From NCBI GenBank assembly GCA_030430495.1, contig JAUIKM010000004.1, forward strand, positions 1 through 64,000: a stretch of DNA of 64,000 bases, given 5' to 3'. Source of the DNA: a bacterium. GTDB lineage: Bacteria; Bacteroidota; Ignavibacteria; Kapaibacteriales; UBA7675. Positions within the stretch are counted from its first letter, which is position 1, and each line of letters starts with the position of its first letter. This document shows positions 42,928 through 51,739 of this stretch, piece after piece. Position numbers and translations under genes: made by a program. The notes below the pieces were generated by a model that was given only the letters and a program-made list of their open reading frames with translations, made no database searches and had not been told where the DNA came from.

Positions 42928-44160
42928 ATGGATGCCTCCATTCTGAGCGTCAGCACGCTGACGCGTTCCATTCAACAGACACTAGAACAGAATTTCAGCC
43001 GGCTAAGCGTCAGCGGCGAGCTCTCCAACTACAAACAGCACAGTTCCGGTCACAGGTATTTCACGCTCAAGGATGCACGCGCGCAGATAAGCTGCACGAT
43101 GTGGAAAAGCCGACCGCTGCGATTTGCGCCGGCCAACGGCATGCAGGTGCTGGTGAGCGGCAGCGTGACGGTCTATCCGCCGCGCGGCAACTATCAGCTG
43201 GACTGCGTCGGCATGCGCCCGCTGGGCCTCGGCGACCTTCAGATCGCTTTTGAGGCGCTGAAACGCGCGCTCTACGACGAAGGACTCTTTGACGCCGCCC
43301 ACAAAAAAAACCTGCCCCGGTTTCCGCGGCGCATCGGCGTAATCACGTCGGCCACCGGCGCAGCTATCCGCGACATATCCACCACGCTGGAGCGGCGCAT
43401 GCCCGCCGCCGAAATGGTCGTGCGTCCCGCCGCGGTGCAGGGCGCGGAAGCGGCGCCCGATCTTGTTCGCGCGCTTAAACAACTGGATGCGGCGGACGTG
43501 GACGTGATTATTATCGGCCGCGGCGGCGGTTCCATCGAAGATTTATGGGCATTCAACACGGAGGAAGTGGCGCGCGCCATTTTTGCATGCCGCACACCGA
43601 TTATAGCTGCCGTCGGCCACGAAGTGGACGTCACGATTGCGGACTATGTAGCGGACGCGCGCGCCGCCACGCCCACCGCCGCCGCAGAACTGGCGGTGCG
43701 CGACAAAAACGACCTGATTGCCGCGCTGCACGGCGCGGGCGACCGAATGAGCGCCGCCATGCGCCAGGCGCTCGACCGGCGCGAGCTGCAATTGCAGCAG
43801 ATTGAGCGCGCCTCGGCATGGCGGCTGCCGGCCGATATCGTGCGGACATCACAACAACAGGTAGATGAATTTCAGGGGCGAATGACGGACTATGTGGAGC
43901 GCTATCTGCGCCGCCGCGGCGAGAAACTGACGGCCATGGCCAGGCACTGTGAAGCGCGCAATCCGCTGACGCCGTTGGACCGCGGTTTTGCACTCTTGCT
44001 TCAGAAAGGACACATTGCAGGACCGGATGTAAAGATTAACGCCGGTGAAGTCGAAATATGGCGGCGCGCGCAGCGTCTGCTCGGCACGATCACGAAGTCG
44101 GAAGATCTAACAGATATCACAGCAGTATTGCGGCAATCGCAGGAGTCTGGCAATGGCTAA
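42928..44160 (+). CDS. xseA: Exodeoxyribonuclease VII large subunit
   Basis: 410 residues. An N-terminal OB-fold (SVSGELSNYKQHSSGHRYFT, LKDARAQISCTMWKS) is followed by the exonuclease VII catalytic region (PRRIGVITSATGAAIRDI, IIIGRGGGSIEDLWAFN, AVGHEVDVTIADYVADARA with catalytic Asp-type residues). ATG 42928 is used because it matches the family start. Its stop overlaps the xseB start by eight bases, so the subunits are translationally coupled. Confidence 0.97.
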   Translation: MDASILSVSTLTRSIQQTLEQNFSRLSVSGELSNYKQHSSGHRYFTLKDARAQISCTMWKSRPLRFAPANGMQVLVSGSVTVYPPRGNYQLDCVGMRPLGLGDLQIAFEALKRALYDEGLFDAAHKKNLPRFPRRIGVITSATGAAIRDISTTLERRMPAAEMVVRPAAVQGAEAAPDLVRALKQLDAADVDVIIIGRGGGSIEDLWAFNTEEVARAIFACRTPIIAAVGHEVDVTIADYVADARAATPTAAAELAVRDKNDLIAALHGAGDRMSAAMRQALDRRELQLQQIERASAWRLPADIVRTSQQQVDEFQGRMTDYVERYLRRRGEKLTAMARHCEARNPLTPLDRGFALLLQKGHIAGPDVKINAGEVEIWRRAQRLLGTITKSEDLTDITAVLRQSQESGNG

Positions 44161-44401
44161 AACACGTAAAAAATCACAATCGCTGGAAGATCAACTCCTG
44201 CGCCTCGAGGAAATCCTCGATACGCTGGACGCCGGCGAAGAGGCGCTCGAAACGATGATCAAGCTCTACGATGAGGGCATGCACCTCGTCAGGGATGCAC
44301 GTACAACGCTGGAACAGGCGGAATTGCGCATCACGACTATCCGCAAATCCATGGAAGGACCGGACGAGGACGACGAGCCCGCTCCGGACGATGACGCCTG
44401 A
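44153..44401 (+). CDS. xseB: Exodeoxyribonuclease VII small subunit
   Basis: 82 residues, helical, with LEDQLLRLEEILDTLDAGEE and the following LDE-type pattern of XseB, and an acidic C-terminal tail (GPDEDDEPAPDDDA). It overlaps xseA by eight bases. Partner of the large subunit in ssDNA exonuclease activity. Confidence 0.93.
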   Translation: MAKTRKKSQSLEDQLLRLEEILDTLDAGEEALETMIKLYDEGMHLVRDARTTLEQAELRITTIRKSMEGPDEDDEPAPDDDA

Positions 44402-44460
44402 CATTCTCTCCGCACGGCACAACTCCCTTACCTTCGATCACACAGCACGTGAGTGTAACA

Positions 44461-44721
44461 ATGTACCGTAAGACGCATCATGTGGTCTTCATTTCAAAAG
44501 ACAATTGTCATCTCTGCGATGAAATGTGGAATGAATTGATGAAGGCCGGACGCGAGATCCCGCTCGTGGTCCGCACGCAGACTATCACCGAGGCCAAAAA
44601 GGCCGAATACGATCGCTATCGCGACAAAGTGCCGGTGCTGCTGATCGACGGCGGAGAGGTTTTCCGCTACCGCGCCTCCGCGCGCGAAATCATCGACGCG
44701 CTCAAGAAATCCGACGAGTAA
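44461..44721 (+). CDS. Glutaredoxin-like thiol-disulfide protein
   Basis: 86 residues with the thioredoxin fold in its glutaredoxin/DUF836 form: VVFISKDNCHLCDEMW carries the CxxC pair, then KVPVLLIDGGEVF contains the cis-Pro. Probably cytoplasmic, reducing disulfides. ATG 44461 chosen over a GTG four codons upstream. It lies 60 bp after xseB and may be part of that transcript. Confidence 0.88.
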   Translation: MYRKTHHVVFISKDNCHLCDEMWNELMKAGREIPLVVRTQTITEAKKAEYDRYRDKVPVLLIDGGEVFRYRASAREIIDALKKSDE

Positions 44722-44922
44722 ATTCGGCGGCGGCAACAATTCCGCGAGGCTTTGCGAGTCAATAGCACGTTCCCCGCACGACAGGCGATCGCCGCGCCGA
44801 GTTCCCCTGTTCACAAACGCGGATAATTTTACCGAAAGGACAAAACCCGGCGGCCCGACGCTTCAAATGGGCCGTGCTCGCCGGATCGTGAATCTCGCTT
44901 CCGGCGCTCAAGGAGGTTTAAC

Positions 44923-46596
44923 ATGCCGGCTCCCGTTTTTCAAGGCCTGGCGCGCAACTGGAAGGCCGGGCTGGCCGTCAGCGTCGTCAGCATTCCACTG
45001 GCGCTGGCTCTCGCCATTACTTCGGGCGCAACGCCGACGCAGGGCATCATCACGGCCGTCTGGGCCGGACTGCTCGCGGCGGTTCTGGGCAGCAGCAATT
45101 TTAATGTGGTCGGACCGACCGGCGCGCTGGCCGGCATCCTCGTTTCCTACGCAATTGTGCACGGCTACCAACTGCTGCCGATTGTCGCCATTCTCTCGGG
45201 ACTCATCATTCTGGCGGCCTGGCTGCTACGGCTCGACAAATACATCATCTTTATTCCGCGCTCCGTGGTGCACGGTTTTACGCTGGGCGTCGCTTTTATC
45301 ATCGGCCTCGGACAACTCAACAACGCACTCGGCATCACCCACCTGACGCTGCGCGAAAGTCAGCTGGAAAATGTACTCGCCACGCTTCAGGCGCTCGACC
45401 GGGCCGACTGGATGGTCTTCCTGCTGTTCCTGGGCTGCATGGCGTTCATTCATCTCTGGAATAAAAAAATCAAGCGCTTTCCGGGTGCGGCGGCGGCGGC
45501 CTTTTTGGCGATCGCCGTCATGGGCGGACTGCGCGCCGCGGGTTTTGATCCGACGCCGGCCACGCTGGGCGACCGTTATCCCGACGTGCACGCGGCCCTG
45601 TTTGAGTCGCCGCTTGCGGCTGTTAAATGGAGTCTGTTCACGCAGCGCGACCTCTGGCTTCTCTCTCTGGCGACGGCGGTGGTGGCCATTCTGGAGACGC
45701 TGCTTTCGGGGCAGATAGCCAACAATCTGACGGGCACCAGATTCAACCGTCGGCGCGAAGTTTTTGGCCTGGCGGCGGCCAATCTCGGCTCGGGACTGAT
45801 GGGCGGCATTCCGGCAACGGCGGCGCTGGCGCGCACGGCGCTCAACATCAAGAGCGGCGCCGATCACAGAAGCTCGGCGGTTGTCAACTCGATAGTGGTG
45901 GCGCTGGTGGCCGTCTTTTTCATCGAGTACTTCAAGCTGCTGCCCATGTTTGTCATCGCGGCCATCCTCGTCACGGTCGCCATCGGCATGATCCATAGAA
46001 GACACTTCGTGCACCTTATCAGCAACGAAAAAACCGCTTTTGTGCTCTCCCTGGTCGTGGCGGCCCTGGTTCTGCTCGTGGATCCCATCATCGGTATTCT
46101 GATCGGCACCGTCGCGGCCCTGCTCATCTTTGTCAACAAACTTTCCTACGGCCAGACGGAAATTGTGCTGTGGAAGGACGGCCGGATGATCGAAGCGCTG
46201 CTCAAACACGACTTTCTGCGCCGGGAGAAGATCGAATCCGATGCCGTTATCTACAACATTTCCGGCACGCTGACATACATCAACATGCCGGCGCATCTGG
46301 AGGCCGTCCAGAAAATCCGCGGCAATCAATACGTCGTCATTTCACTCCGCCACGCTTTTTACGCCGACGCGGACGGGATCGAATACCTCAGCGAGATCAT
46401 CGAACTTTTGAAGAACAGCAACGACAAAATTTTGCTGGCGGGCATCAACGCGGAGATCAGACCAATAGTGGTGCGCCAGGAGTTCTACCACACCAAATCC
46501 GTCGAAGGTAAAATCTACGACCGCACGTCCGACGCCCTCACGGACATACTCGCGCAGCGGGCGGCACGGCAAACGGACTCCGCAGCGGGCAACTGA
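44923..46596 (+). CDS. SulP-family anion permease
   Basis: 557 residues. Around eleven to twelve membrane helices fit SulP/SLC26 (VVSIPLALALAITSGATPTQG, VVGPTGALAGILVSYAIVHG, ARTALNIKSGADHRSSAVVN) and a cytosolic STAS domain lies at about 440-550 (YNISGTLTYINMPAHLEAVQ, LAGINAEIR). Substrate could be sulfate, bicarbonate or a dicarboxylate; the sequence does not decide. A very strong ribosome site AAGGAGG precedes ATG 44923. It has no gene partner. Confidence 0.92.
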   Translation: MPAPVFQGLARNWKAGLAVSVVSIPLALALAITSGATPTQGIITAVWAGLLAAVLGSSNFNVVGPTGALAGILVSYAIVHGYQLLPIVAILSGLIILAAWLLRLDKYIIFIPRSVVHGFTLGVAFIIGLGQLNNALGITHLTLRESQLENVLATLQALDRADWMVFLLFLGCMAFIHLWNKKIKRFPGAAAAAFLAIAVMGGLRAAGFDPTPATLGDRYPDVHAALFESPLAAVKWSLFTQRDLWLLSLATAVVAILETLLSGQIANNLTGTRFNRRREVFGLAAANLGSGLMGGIPATAALARTALNIKSGADHRSSAVVNSIVVALVAVFFIEYFKLLPMFVIAAILVTVAIGMIHRRHFVHLISNEKTAFVLSLVVAALVLLVDPIIGILIGTVAALLIFVNKLSYGQTEIVLWKDGRMIEALLKHDFLRREKIESDAVIYNISGTLTYINMPAHLEAVQKIRGNQYVVISLRHAFYADADGIEYLSEIIELLKNSNDKILLAGINAEIRPIVVRQEFYHTKSVEGKIYDRTSDALTDILAQRAARQTDSAAGN

Positions 46597-46637
46597 CTGT
46601 TCACGTGCGGCTGATCGCTTTGAATCCTCCACTTCGT

Positions 46638-46672
46638 TCCGGCTTCAGGCTCCCTGACTTTTTTGTTTGTCA
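46638..46672 (-). repeat. TGACAAACAAG-family intergenic element
   Basis: On the minus strand it reads TGACAAACAAAAAAGTCAGG then GAGCCTGAAGCCGGA, with the same core, TCAG and AGCCGG blocks. Confidence 0.55.
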
Positions 46673-46926
46673 TTGATGCCTCCGCGGACGGTCGCCGCGC
46701 TGCACTGCAAGCGACAAACACACGCGAGCGACGCCGGTTCCAGGCATCGAATTCAAATCAAGCAACAAGGATAAGCGCTTAATAACAAAGCAATTACAGA
46801 ATTCACCTGCAAAACGGATTTCGCCTGAATCCTGGCAGGTGTCCGCATCTGTCATTGGCTTTTTTGCCCATTCACCCGCCGCCGCCGCCGGCACGTCAAA
46901 CGCGCTTGCGACGCGCGAAGAGGTCC

Positions 46927-46956
46927 GCAAGATTGTTGCTTAGGCAACAATCTTGC
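46927..46956. other. Perfect 13-bp hairpin between convergent genes
   Basis: GCAAGATTGTTGC (46927-46939) and GCAACAATCTTGC (46944-46956) with the loop TTAG. It lies between the convergent SulP and 283-residue genes, so is a likely bidirectional terminator or mRNA end, but no T-run follows on either strand. Confidence 0.7.
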
Positions 46957-47071
46957 ATCATTTTGCTACCCGGTAAATACCAGAATGTCCTCACTGCGCA
47001 TCTAAATGCGTCACGGCGCTTTCCCGTCGCCTGTAGATCCCTGATTTCTGTGAGGCAATAGTGAATGTGGT

Positions 47072-47923
47072 TTACTGGTGTATCCACCAGCTTTTTATCT
47101 CAGTGATTTTGGTCTGAATATTCTGTAAAAACTCGGCTTCGTCCGGTTCATAACCCAAGCCCCAGAAATTTCCGCTGTCCAGCACCTTTCCATTCTTTAC
47201 CAGGAATACTCCTCCGGTTTTATCGTATTCGTTGAGCGGACGAATCGAAATTGTGTTGAAGTCTTGCCCAACTGTTAAGAATACATAAGCGACGTCACCA
47301 ACCTCTGGTTCAACTATATTGCCGGACTCGTGTTCAGGCCATGACGAAAGTTGACCGCTGTACTGCGGCGACTTGTGCCCAAAAATCAAACAGTGCCCTG
47401 GCGGCGGGGCTGGAGTTTGGTCGGTCGATTCATTTTTTCTGGCTGCCGGAAGATAGAAAGCTGGATCGCAAGAATTCGGCAGGTGCACACCCTTGATCGA
47501 GTCCAGGACTTCGCAGACGTAATTTACCCAGGGTAGTGGCGACGGGTACGTTGTGTCAATACCGCGAACTATGTCAAAAACCCTCACTTTCACAATGTAG
47601 TCGGCCAGGAGCAACAGTTTTAGGTCATAGGATTCGTAGGTGGGCGGAACATGGCGATTTGCGCGAATCGCCTTTCTGACCGCATTGTACAGCTCCCGTG
47701 GATGAGTGAGATAGTCATCTTTGCTGCCATCCTCAATCGCCTGGCCTGAGTGCGTAAAATATCGTGAGAGCAGGAGCGGATCGTAAATTTTTCCACCGCG
47801 CACAGGCGCGCCCTCCGCTCTCTCAGCGGATTCGCGCCATCCCGACGCCAATTTTTTCGCGGCGCGCGGACCGATCACACCCGCACGCAGAACAAGTCTA
47901 CAATGGACGGGTCTTACATCCAT
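47072..47923 (-). CDS. Hypothetical 283-residue protein
   Basis: Not recognised. No signal peptide is seen with ATG 47923 (a TTG start two codons earlier is possible). Mixed alpha/beta with a Lys/Arg-rich N-terminal part, a central Pro-rich stretch (TPAPPPGHC) and a C-terminal part ending IKSWWIHQ; recurring Trp and Cys. It is a single gene of lower GC than its neighbours and may be foreign or a fast-evolving orphan. Upstream lies a non-coding gap with two repeat elements. Confidence 0.55.
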   Translation of the reverse strand: MDVRPVHCRLVLRAGVIGPRAAKKLASGWRESAERAEGAPVRGGKIYDPLLLSRYFTHSGQAIEDGSKDDYLTHPRELYNAVRKAIRANRHVPPTYESYDLKLLLLADYIVKVRVFDIVRGIDTTYPSPLPWVNYVCEVLDSIKGVHLPNSCDPAFYLPAARKNESTDQTPAPPPGHCLIFGHKSPQYSGQLSSWPEHESGNIVEPEVGDVAYVFLTVGQDFNTISIRPLNEYDKTGGVFLVKNGKVLDSGNFWGLGYEPDEAEFLQNIQTKITEIKSWWIHQ

Positions 47924-47956
47924 CTGCAAAAAACTGAACGGAGGGCAGAACGTGGT

Positions 47957-47987
47957 TAAACGGGCGGTTCAAGTTGATGAGCGGGAA
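47957..47987 (+). repeat. Bipartite AACGGGCG element
   Basis: Reads AAACGGGCGGTTCAAGTTG then ATGAGCGGGAA. The 17-bp string from 47951 is identical to the end of both 275-bp blocks. Confidence 0.55.
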
Positions 47988-48133
47988 ATTTTCACCGAGG
48001 CTGTAAACTGCGGCAGACACCTCTCGACTGTTTTACCCGGACCGGCCGACTCTTTTGTCAGTCACCGGGACTCCGGCGACACGGCGCGCCGATGTTTCGC
48101 ACGGACCGGGGACCTGGAGACTTCCGGCTCGCC

Positions 48134-48163
48134 GACGAGCAAAAAAGAAAAAGCCAGCCACCG
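48134..48163 (+). repeat. TGACAAACAAG-family intergenic element (degenerate)
   Basis: Reads GACGAGCAAAAAAGAAAAAG then CCAGCCACCG; matches the consensus with several changes. Confidence 0.4.
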
Positions 48164-48194
48164 AGTGCAACGAGAGGGGCGCAGCGCTCAAGTC

Positions 48195-48233
48195 AAAAAG
48201 AAAACCCCTGCGACGTGAATATCACAGGGGTTT
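48195..48233 (-). terminator. Rho-independent terminator of tRNA-Arg
   Basis: On the minus strand AAACCCCTG (48225-48233) and CAGGGGTTT (48202-48210) form a perfect 9-bp stem followed by TCTTTTTG. It starts 14 bases after the tRNA 3' end. Confidence 0.85.
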
Positions 48234-48246
48234 GCCAATTACCGTG

Positions 48247-48320
48247 TACGCCCGAAAGGATTCGAACCTTTGACCGACAGATTAGAAGTCTGTTGCTCTA
48301 TCCAGCTGAGCTACGGGCGC
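48247..48320 (-). tRNA. tRNA-Arg (anticodon TCT)
   Basis: 74-nt cloverleaf on the minus strand. The acceptor stem GCGCCCG pairs with CGGGCGT (first pair G-U), the D arm includes AGCTCAGCTGGATAGAGC, the anticodon loop is CTTCTAA with anticodon TCT, and the T arm contains GGTTCGAATCC. Discriminator A. No CCA is encoded. A promoter and a terminator flank it, so it is a single-gene transcript. Confidence 0.97.
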
Positions 48321-48335
48321 ATCGCTGCAGTCAGC

Positions 48336-48366
48336 CAAAATTAGAGTTTTCCGGCCTGACGGCAAA
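48336..48366 (-). promoter_or_regulatory. Bacteroidota-type promoter of tRNA-Arg
   Basis: On the minus strand TTTG (48363-48366) precedes TAATTTTG (48336-48343) by 19 bases, fitting TTTG / TAnnTTTG. The predicted start lies about ten bases before the tRNA 5' end. Confidence 0.8.
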
Positions 48367-48383
48367 ACGATTTTAATATCTTC

Positions 48384-48415
48384 TTTGCAATTGGCTTTGG
48401 ATCCACGTATATTTG
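48384..48415 (+). promoter_or_regulatory. Bacteroidota-type promoter of SRP RNA
   Basis: TTTG (48384-48387) precedes TATATTTG (48408-48415) by 20 bases. It is divergent from the tRNA-Arg promoter, the two being 17 bases apart. Confidence 0.75.
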
Positions 48416-48456
48416 CCTTCTTTGGTAATCGATGCACGGGCATACACAGAAAGTTT

Positions 48457-48556
48457 GAGGTCAAGTCCCGCGCGGCCATATTGGGCTCTAATCCGTCAGG
48501 TCCGGAAGGAAGCAGCGGGGGGTTTGATTATGGAGCGCCGCGGACCGCTTGGCCTC
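48457..48556 (+). ncRNA. ffs: Bacterial small signal recognition particle RNA (4.5S-type)
   Basis: The conserved domain IV loop GTCAGGTCCGGAAGGAAGC at 48496-48514 is diagnostic for SRP RNA. The flanks fold into one long hairpin: GAGGTCAAG (48457-48465) pairs with CTTGGCCTC (48548-48556), and GCGCGG near 48469-48474 pairs with CCGCG near 48538-48542. A T-rich run follows at 48556-48566. Length of about 100 nt fits the short bacterial form. The RNA binds Ffh and guides membrane-protein insertion. The exact 5' end is uncertain because the promoter lies about 40 bases upstream. Confidence 0.92.
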
Positions 48557-48575
48557 TTTTATTTTTAGCCGGTTA

Positions 48576-48613
48576 TGCCGTGATCCGAACAAGTATCACG
48601 GCAGCCGCTTTTT
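48576..48613 (+). terminator. Rho-independent terminator after SRP RNA
   Basis: TGCCGTGAT (48576-48584) and ATCACGGCA (48595-48603) form a perfect 9-bp stem, with TTTTT at 48609-48613. Termination may also occur earlier at the T-run after the SRP helix. Confidence 0.75.
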
Positions 48614-48815
48614 CCCTTGAACGCGCCTGACGGCACTTGCGGCGGTTTACACCCATTCAATCGGCCACGCGCCGAACGCCGCACCGCAGCGCGCCGCCCC
48701 ACAATGCAAGAGCAGCGCTCGCACCTATCGAGCTCAATACAGGTGTGCGTTGTGACCGCCCCGAGTGCATCGCTTGCGTTTCCCGGTCCGCACGGCCGGG
48801 CTTTGATGCGGGTAC

Positions 48816-50477
48816 ATGAAACGAGAAATTATCATCAATTCGACACTCGATGAAATTCGAGTGGCTATCACCGAAAACGGACGACTGGTTGAGTTGCTCT
48901 GGGAACTGCCGGACAACGAACGCCATATCGGCAATATCTACCTCGGTCGCGTCAAACGCATTGTTCAGGGTATGAACGCCTCCTTCATCGACATCGGCAT
49001 GAAACAGGATGCTTTCCTGCACTTTTCCGATGTCTCCGAGTCGCTCGAGGAACACCTTGATGACCTTTCCAATGAAGAGGAAGACGACGATGACGACGAG
49101 ATGGAAAACGAGCCGTCCAATCCCCATGCGGAAAACGGCGGCGAGTACGAGAATCTGTCCGAAGACGTCGCTATCGCCCTGCGCCTGAAAAAACGCTCCG
49201 GCCGCGACATCTCCGCCCTGCCGACCTTTTCGACCAAACGCTCGGGTGAAGTAAAAATCAGTCTGGAAGAAGGACAGAACGTCGTTGTCCAGGCCATTCG
49301 CGAAGCCTACGATAAAAAAGGCCTGCGAATCACGACCAAAATCACGCTGCCCGGTCGTTATCTCGTGCTCTCCCCTTTTGCGCCGGTCATCGGCGTGTCC
49401 AAGAAGATTCACCAGGTGCGCGAGCGCCGGCGTCTGCGCCGCATCGTCAAATCCATGCTGCCGCCGATTACCGGCTGTATTGTGCGGACGGAAGCCGAGA
49501 ACCAGAAAGAAGAAGCGCTGCGCAAGGACCTGGAAGTGCTGCTGGAACAGTGGCGCGACATCGAACACAAAATCAGAACACAGCGCCCGCCGCACCTGCT
49601 TTACACGGACGCCAACCTGGTGCGCAGTCTGATCCGCGATCAGCTCAACTCCGAGGTCTCGCGCGTGCTGGTCGACAGCAAAAAGCTGTATCGCGACCTG
49701 AAAGAATACATGGAGTGGGCCGCGCCCAAGCTGGCCGACTGCCTGGAATACCACCCCGGCCCGGAACCGATCTTTGACCATTGCGGCATCCTGCGCGACG
49801 TTGAGAACACCTACAGTCGCCAGATCAAGCTGCCCAGCGGCGGATCGATTGTGTTCGACCACACCGAAGCCATGGTCATCATCGACGTCAACAGCGGACG
49901 GTATGCCGAAGCGCGCGAGCAGGAAGTCAACTCGCTCAAAACCAACCTGGAGGCGCTGCGCGAGATAGCGCGCCAGGTGCGCCTGCGCGACATCGGCGGC
50001 ATGATCGTGATCGACTTTATCGATCAGCTGGACGACCGCAACAAAAAGCGCATCTACGAAGAAATGAAAAAGGAGCTGCGCAAGGACAGCGCCAAGTCCG
50101 TGGTGTTTCCGCTGACGCAGCTGGGTCTGCTGCAGATCACGCGCCAGCGCGTGCGCAACAGCATTATGCAGGTCATCACCGAGCAGTGCACGACCTGCAA
50201 AGGCGCCGGGACGGTCCCGTCCAAATACGTCGTCATCAACCAGATCGAACACTGGCTGCAACGCTTCCGCGCCGAATCGCGCGAGTTCCGCCTGGAGCTG
50301 ACGGTCAGCCCGCTGATCGGTTTTGCGCTGCTGGAAGGCCGGCTCTCCAAACTCACGCGCCTGCAGATCAAGTACTTTGTGCAGATAAAACTGCGCACGA
50401 ATGATAACTTTGCGTACGACGAGTTCCAGTTTTACTCCGTCAAACGCCAGAAAGAGATTTCCCGCAAGTTCTCCTGA
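48816..50477 (+). CDS. rng: Ribonuclease E/G family protein (RNase G)
   Basis: 553 residues. An S1-type RNA-binding region (IYLGRVKRIVQGMNASFIDI) carries an acidic insertion at about 75-130 with runs of Glu and Asp (NEEEDDDDDEMENE). The catalytic DNase I-like subdomain has the metal ligands near 356 (IIDVNSGRY) and 397 (VIDFIDQLDD); the zinc-link is CTTCKGAG at about 457. There is no long C-terminal scaffold, hence RNase G rather than E. It acts in rRNA and mRNA processing. It starts a housekeeping cluster with dxr 47 bp downstream. Confidence 0.95.
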   Translation: MKREIIINSTLDEIRVAITENGRLVELLWELPDNERHIGNIYLGRVKRIVQGMNASFIDIGMKQDAFLHFSDVSESLEEHLDDLSNEEEDDDDDEMENEPSNPHAENGGEYENLSEDVAIALRLKKRSGRDISALPTFSTKRSGEVKISLEEGQNVVVQAIREAYDKKGLRITTKITLPGRYLVLSPFAPVIGVSKKIHQVRERRRLRRIVKSMLPPITGCIVRTEAENQKEEALRKDLEVLLEQWRDIEHKIRTQRPPHLLYTDANLVRSLIRDQLNSEVSRVLVDSKKLYRDLKEYMEWAAPKLADCLEYHPGPEPIFDHCGILRDVENTYSRQIKLPSGGSIVFDHTEAMVIIDVNSGRYAEAREQEVNSLKTNLEALREIARQVRLRDIGGMIVIDFIDQLDDRNKKRIYEEMKKELRKDSAKSVVFPLTQLGLLQITRQRVRNSIMQVITEQCTTCKGAGTVPSKYVVINQIEHWLQRFRAESREFRLELTVSPLIGFALLEGRLSKLTRLQIKYFVQIKLRTNDNFAYDEFQFYSVKRQKEISRKFS

Positions 50478-50524
50478 CGCCGCCGGGGAACGGGGATTTC
50501 ACCCAGTGCAAAGCGGAAAGCAGC

Positions 50525-51700
50525 ATGGTTCACTCATCGCCCGCCGGGCGAACGAAAACTCTCAGCATCCTCGGTTCGACCGGCTCGATCGGCGTCCAGA
50601 CGCTCGACGTGGTGCGCGACCACCCCGACCTGACGCGCATCAACTGGCTGACGACCAACCGCCGCATCGAAGACCTGGAACGCCAGGCGCTGGAGTTCTC
50701 CCCCAAAGGCGTTGTGATCGCCGACCAACAATCCGCCGAAACCTTTCGCGCCAATACGCGCTTTAAAGGCCGCATTCTGTCCGGCCACGCCGCGCTCGAA
50801 GAAGCCGCGGCCGACGCCGACAACGACCTTCTGATGTCCGCGCTTGTCGGTTTCAGCGGCGTGCGCCCCACGATGGCGGCCATGAATGCCGGCGTCGACA
50901 TCGCCCTGGCCAACAAAGAAACACTCGTCAGCGCCGGCGAGCCTATGATGCGCGCCGCCGCGACAAACGGCATCAATATTTACCCCGTCGACAGCGAACA
51001 CAGCGCCCTGGCGCAGTGTATGGTCGGCGAGAGCAGCACGGCAATCGAACGACTGATCCTGACGGCCAGCGGCGGTCCCTTCCGCCGCCACAGTCTGCAG
51101 GAGCTGCAGCACGCGACCTGCGCGCAAGCGCTCAAACATCCCAACTGGTCGATGGGCAGCAAGATCACGATCGACTCGGCCACGCTGATGAACAAGGGAT
51201 TTGAAGTCATTGAAGCCCGCTGGCTCTTTGACGTCGACGCGGCGCGCATCGACGTGCTCGTGCACCCGCAGAGCATCATTCACTCGATGGTGCAGTACGT
51301 CGACGGCTCGGTCAAGGCGCAGCTGGGTCTGCCCGACATGAAACTGCCGATCCTCTACGCGCTGGTCGCACCGGAGCGCGTGGCGACAAACTTCGAGCGC
51401 ATGAACCTGGCGGACATCGCCACGCTGACCTTTGAAGCGCCGGACTACGAGCGCTTCCCCTGCCTGCGCCTGGCCTTCGACGCGCTGGCGGCCGGCGGCA
51501 CGGCTACGGCGATCGTCAATGCCGCGAACGAGATTGCCGTGGCGGCTTTCCTGCAGGAAAAAATTGCGTTTATGGACATTCCGCGCCTCGTGGATGCCGC
51601 GCTCAATAAAATTGTGAATATTGCCGATCCGTCCCTCGACGATATTTTTGCCGTCGATGCGGAAACGCGCACCTTTGTTTCATCTAACATTCAGGCATGA
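50525..51700 (+). CDS. dxr: 1-deoxy-D-xylulose 5-phosphate reductoisomerase
   Basis: 391 residues, normal length. The first committed enzyme of the MEP isoprenoid pathway, using NADPH and a divalent metal. The N-terminal nucleotide fold has LGSTGSIGVQTLDVV; metal and substrate contacts are in ALANKETLVSAGE, YPVDSEHSA and TASGGPFR, with VHPQSIIHSMVQY further on. rseP starts 39 bp downstream and rng ends 47 bp upstream. Confidence 0.98.
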   Translation: MVHSSPAGRTKTLSILGSTGSIGVQTLDVVRDHPDLTRINWLTTNRRIEDLERQALEFSPKGVVIADQQSAETFRANTRFKGRILSGHAALEEAAADADNDLLMSALVGFSGVRPTMAAMNAGVDIALANKETLVSAGEPMMRAAATNGINIYPVDSEHSALAQCMVGESSTAIERLILTASGGPFRRHSLQELQHATCAQALKHPNWSMGSKITIDSATLMNKGFEVIEARWLFDVDAARIDVLVHPQSIIHSMVQYVDGSVKAQLGLPDMKLPILYALVAPERVATNFERMNLADIATLTFEAPDYERFPCLRLAFDALAAGGTATAIVNAANEIAVAAFLQEKIAFMDIPRLVDAALNKIVNIADPSLDDIFAVDAETRTFVSSNIQA

Positions 51701-51739
51701 CGGCGTTCATTGCCGCGCCCATCCTGCGCCCAATCTGAT

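Larger units (their letters stand above)
46597..47071. other. Convergent intergenic region
   Basis: About 475 bp with no gene. It contains a TGACAAACAAG-family element (46638-46672) and the hairpin at 46927-46956; the rest is unremarkable. Confidence 0.5.
47924..48193. other. Gap upstream of the 283-residue gene
   Basis: About 270 bp with no gene. CGTGGTTAAACGGGCGG at 47951-47967 is the same string that ends the 275-bp blocks, and a TGACAAACAAG-family element lies at 48134-48163. Confidence 0.5.

Noticed and set aside
46927-46956. Attachment site or toxin-antitoxin RNA at the 13-bp palindrome
   Set aside because: No integrase, toxin or duplicated half-site nearby; position between convergent genes fits a terminator-like hairpin better.
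48657-50261. 534-codon minus-strand frame opposite rng
   Set aside because: Phe/Gln/Asp-rich shadow of a highly conserved RNase gene.
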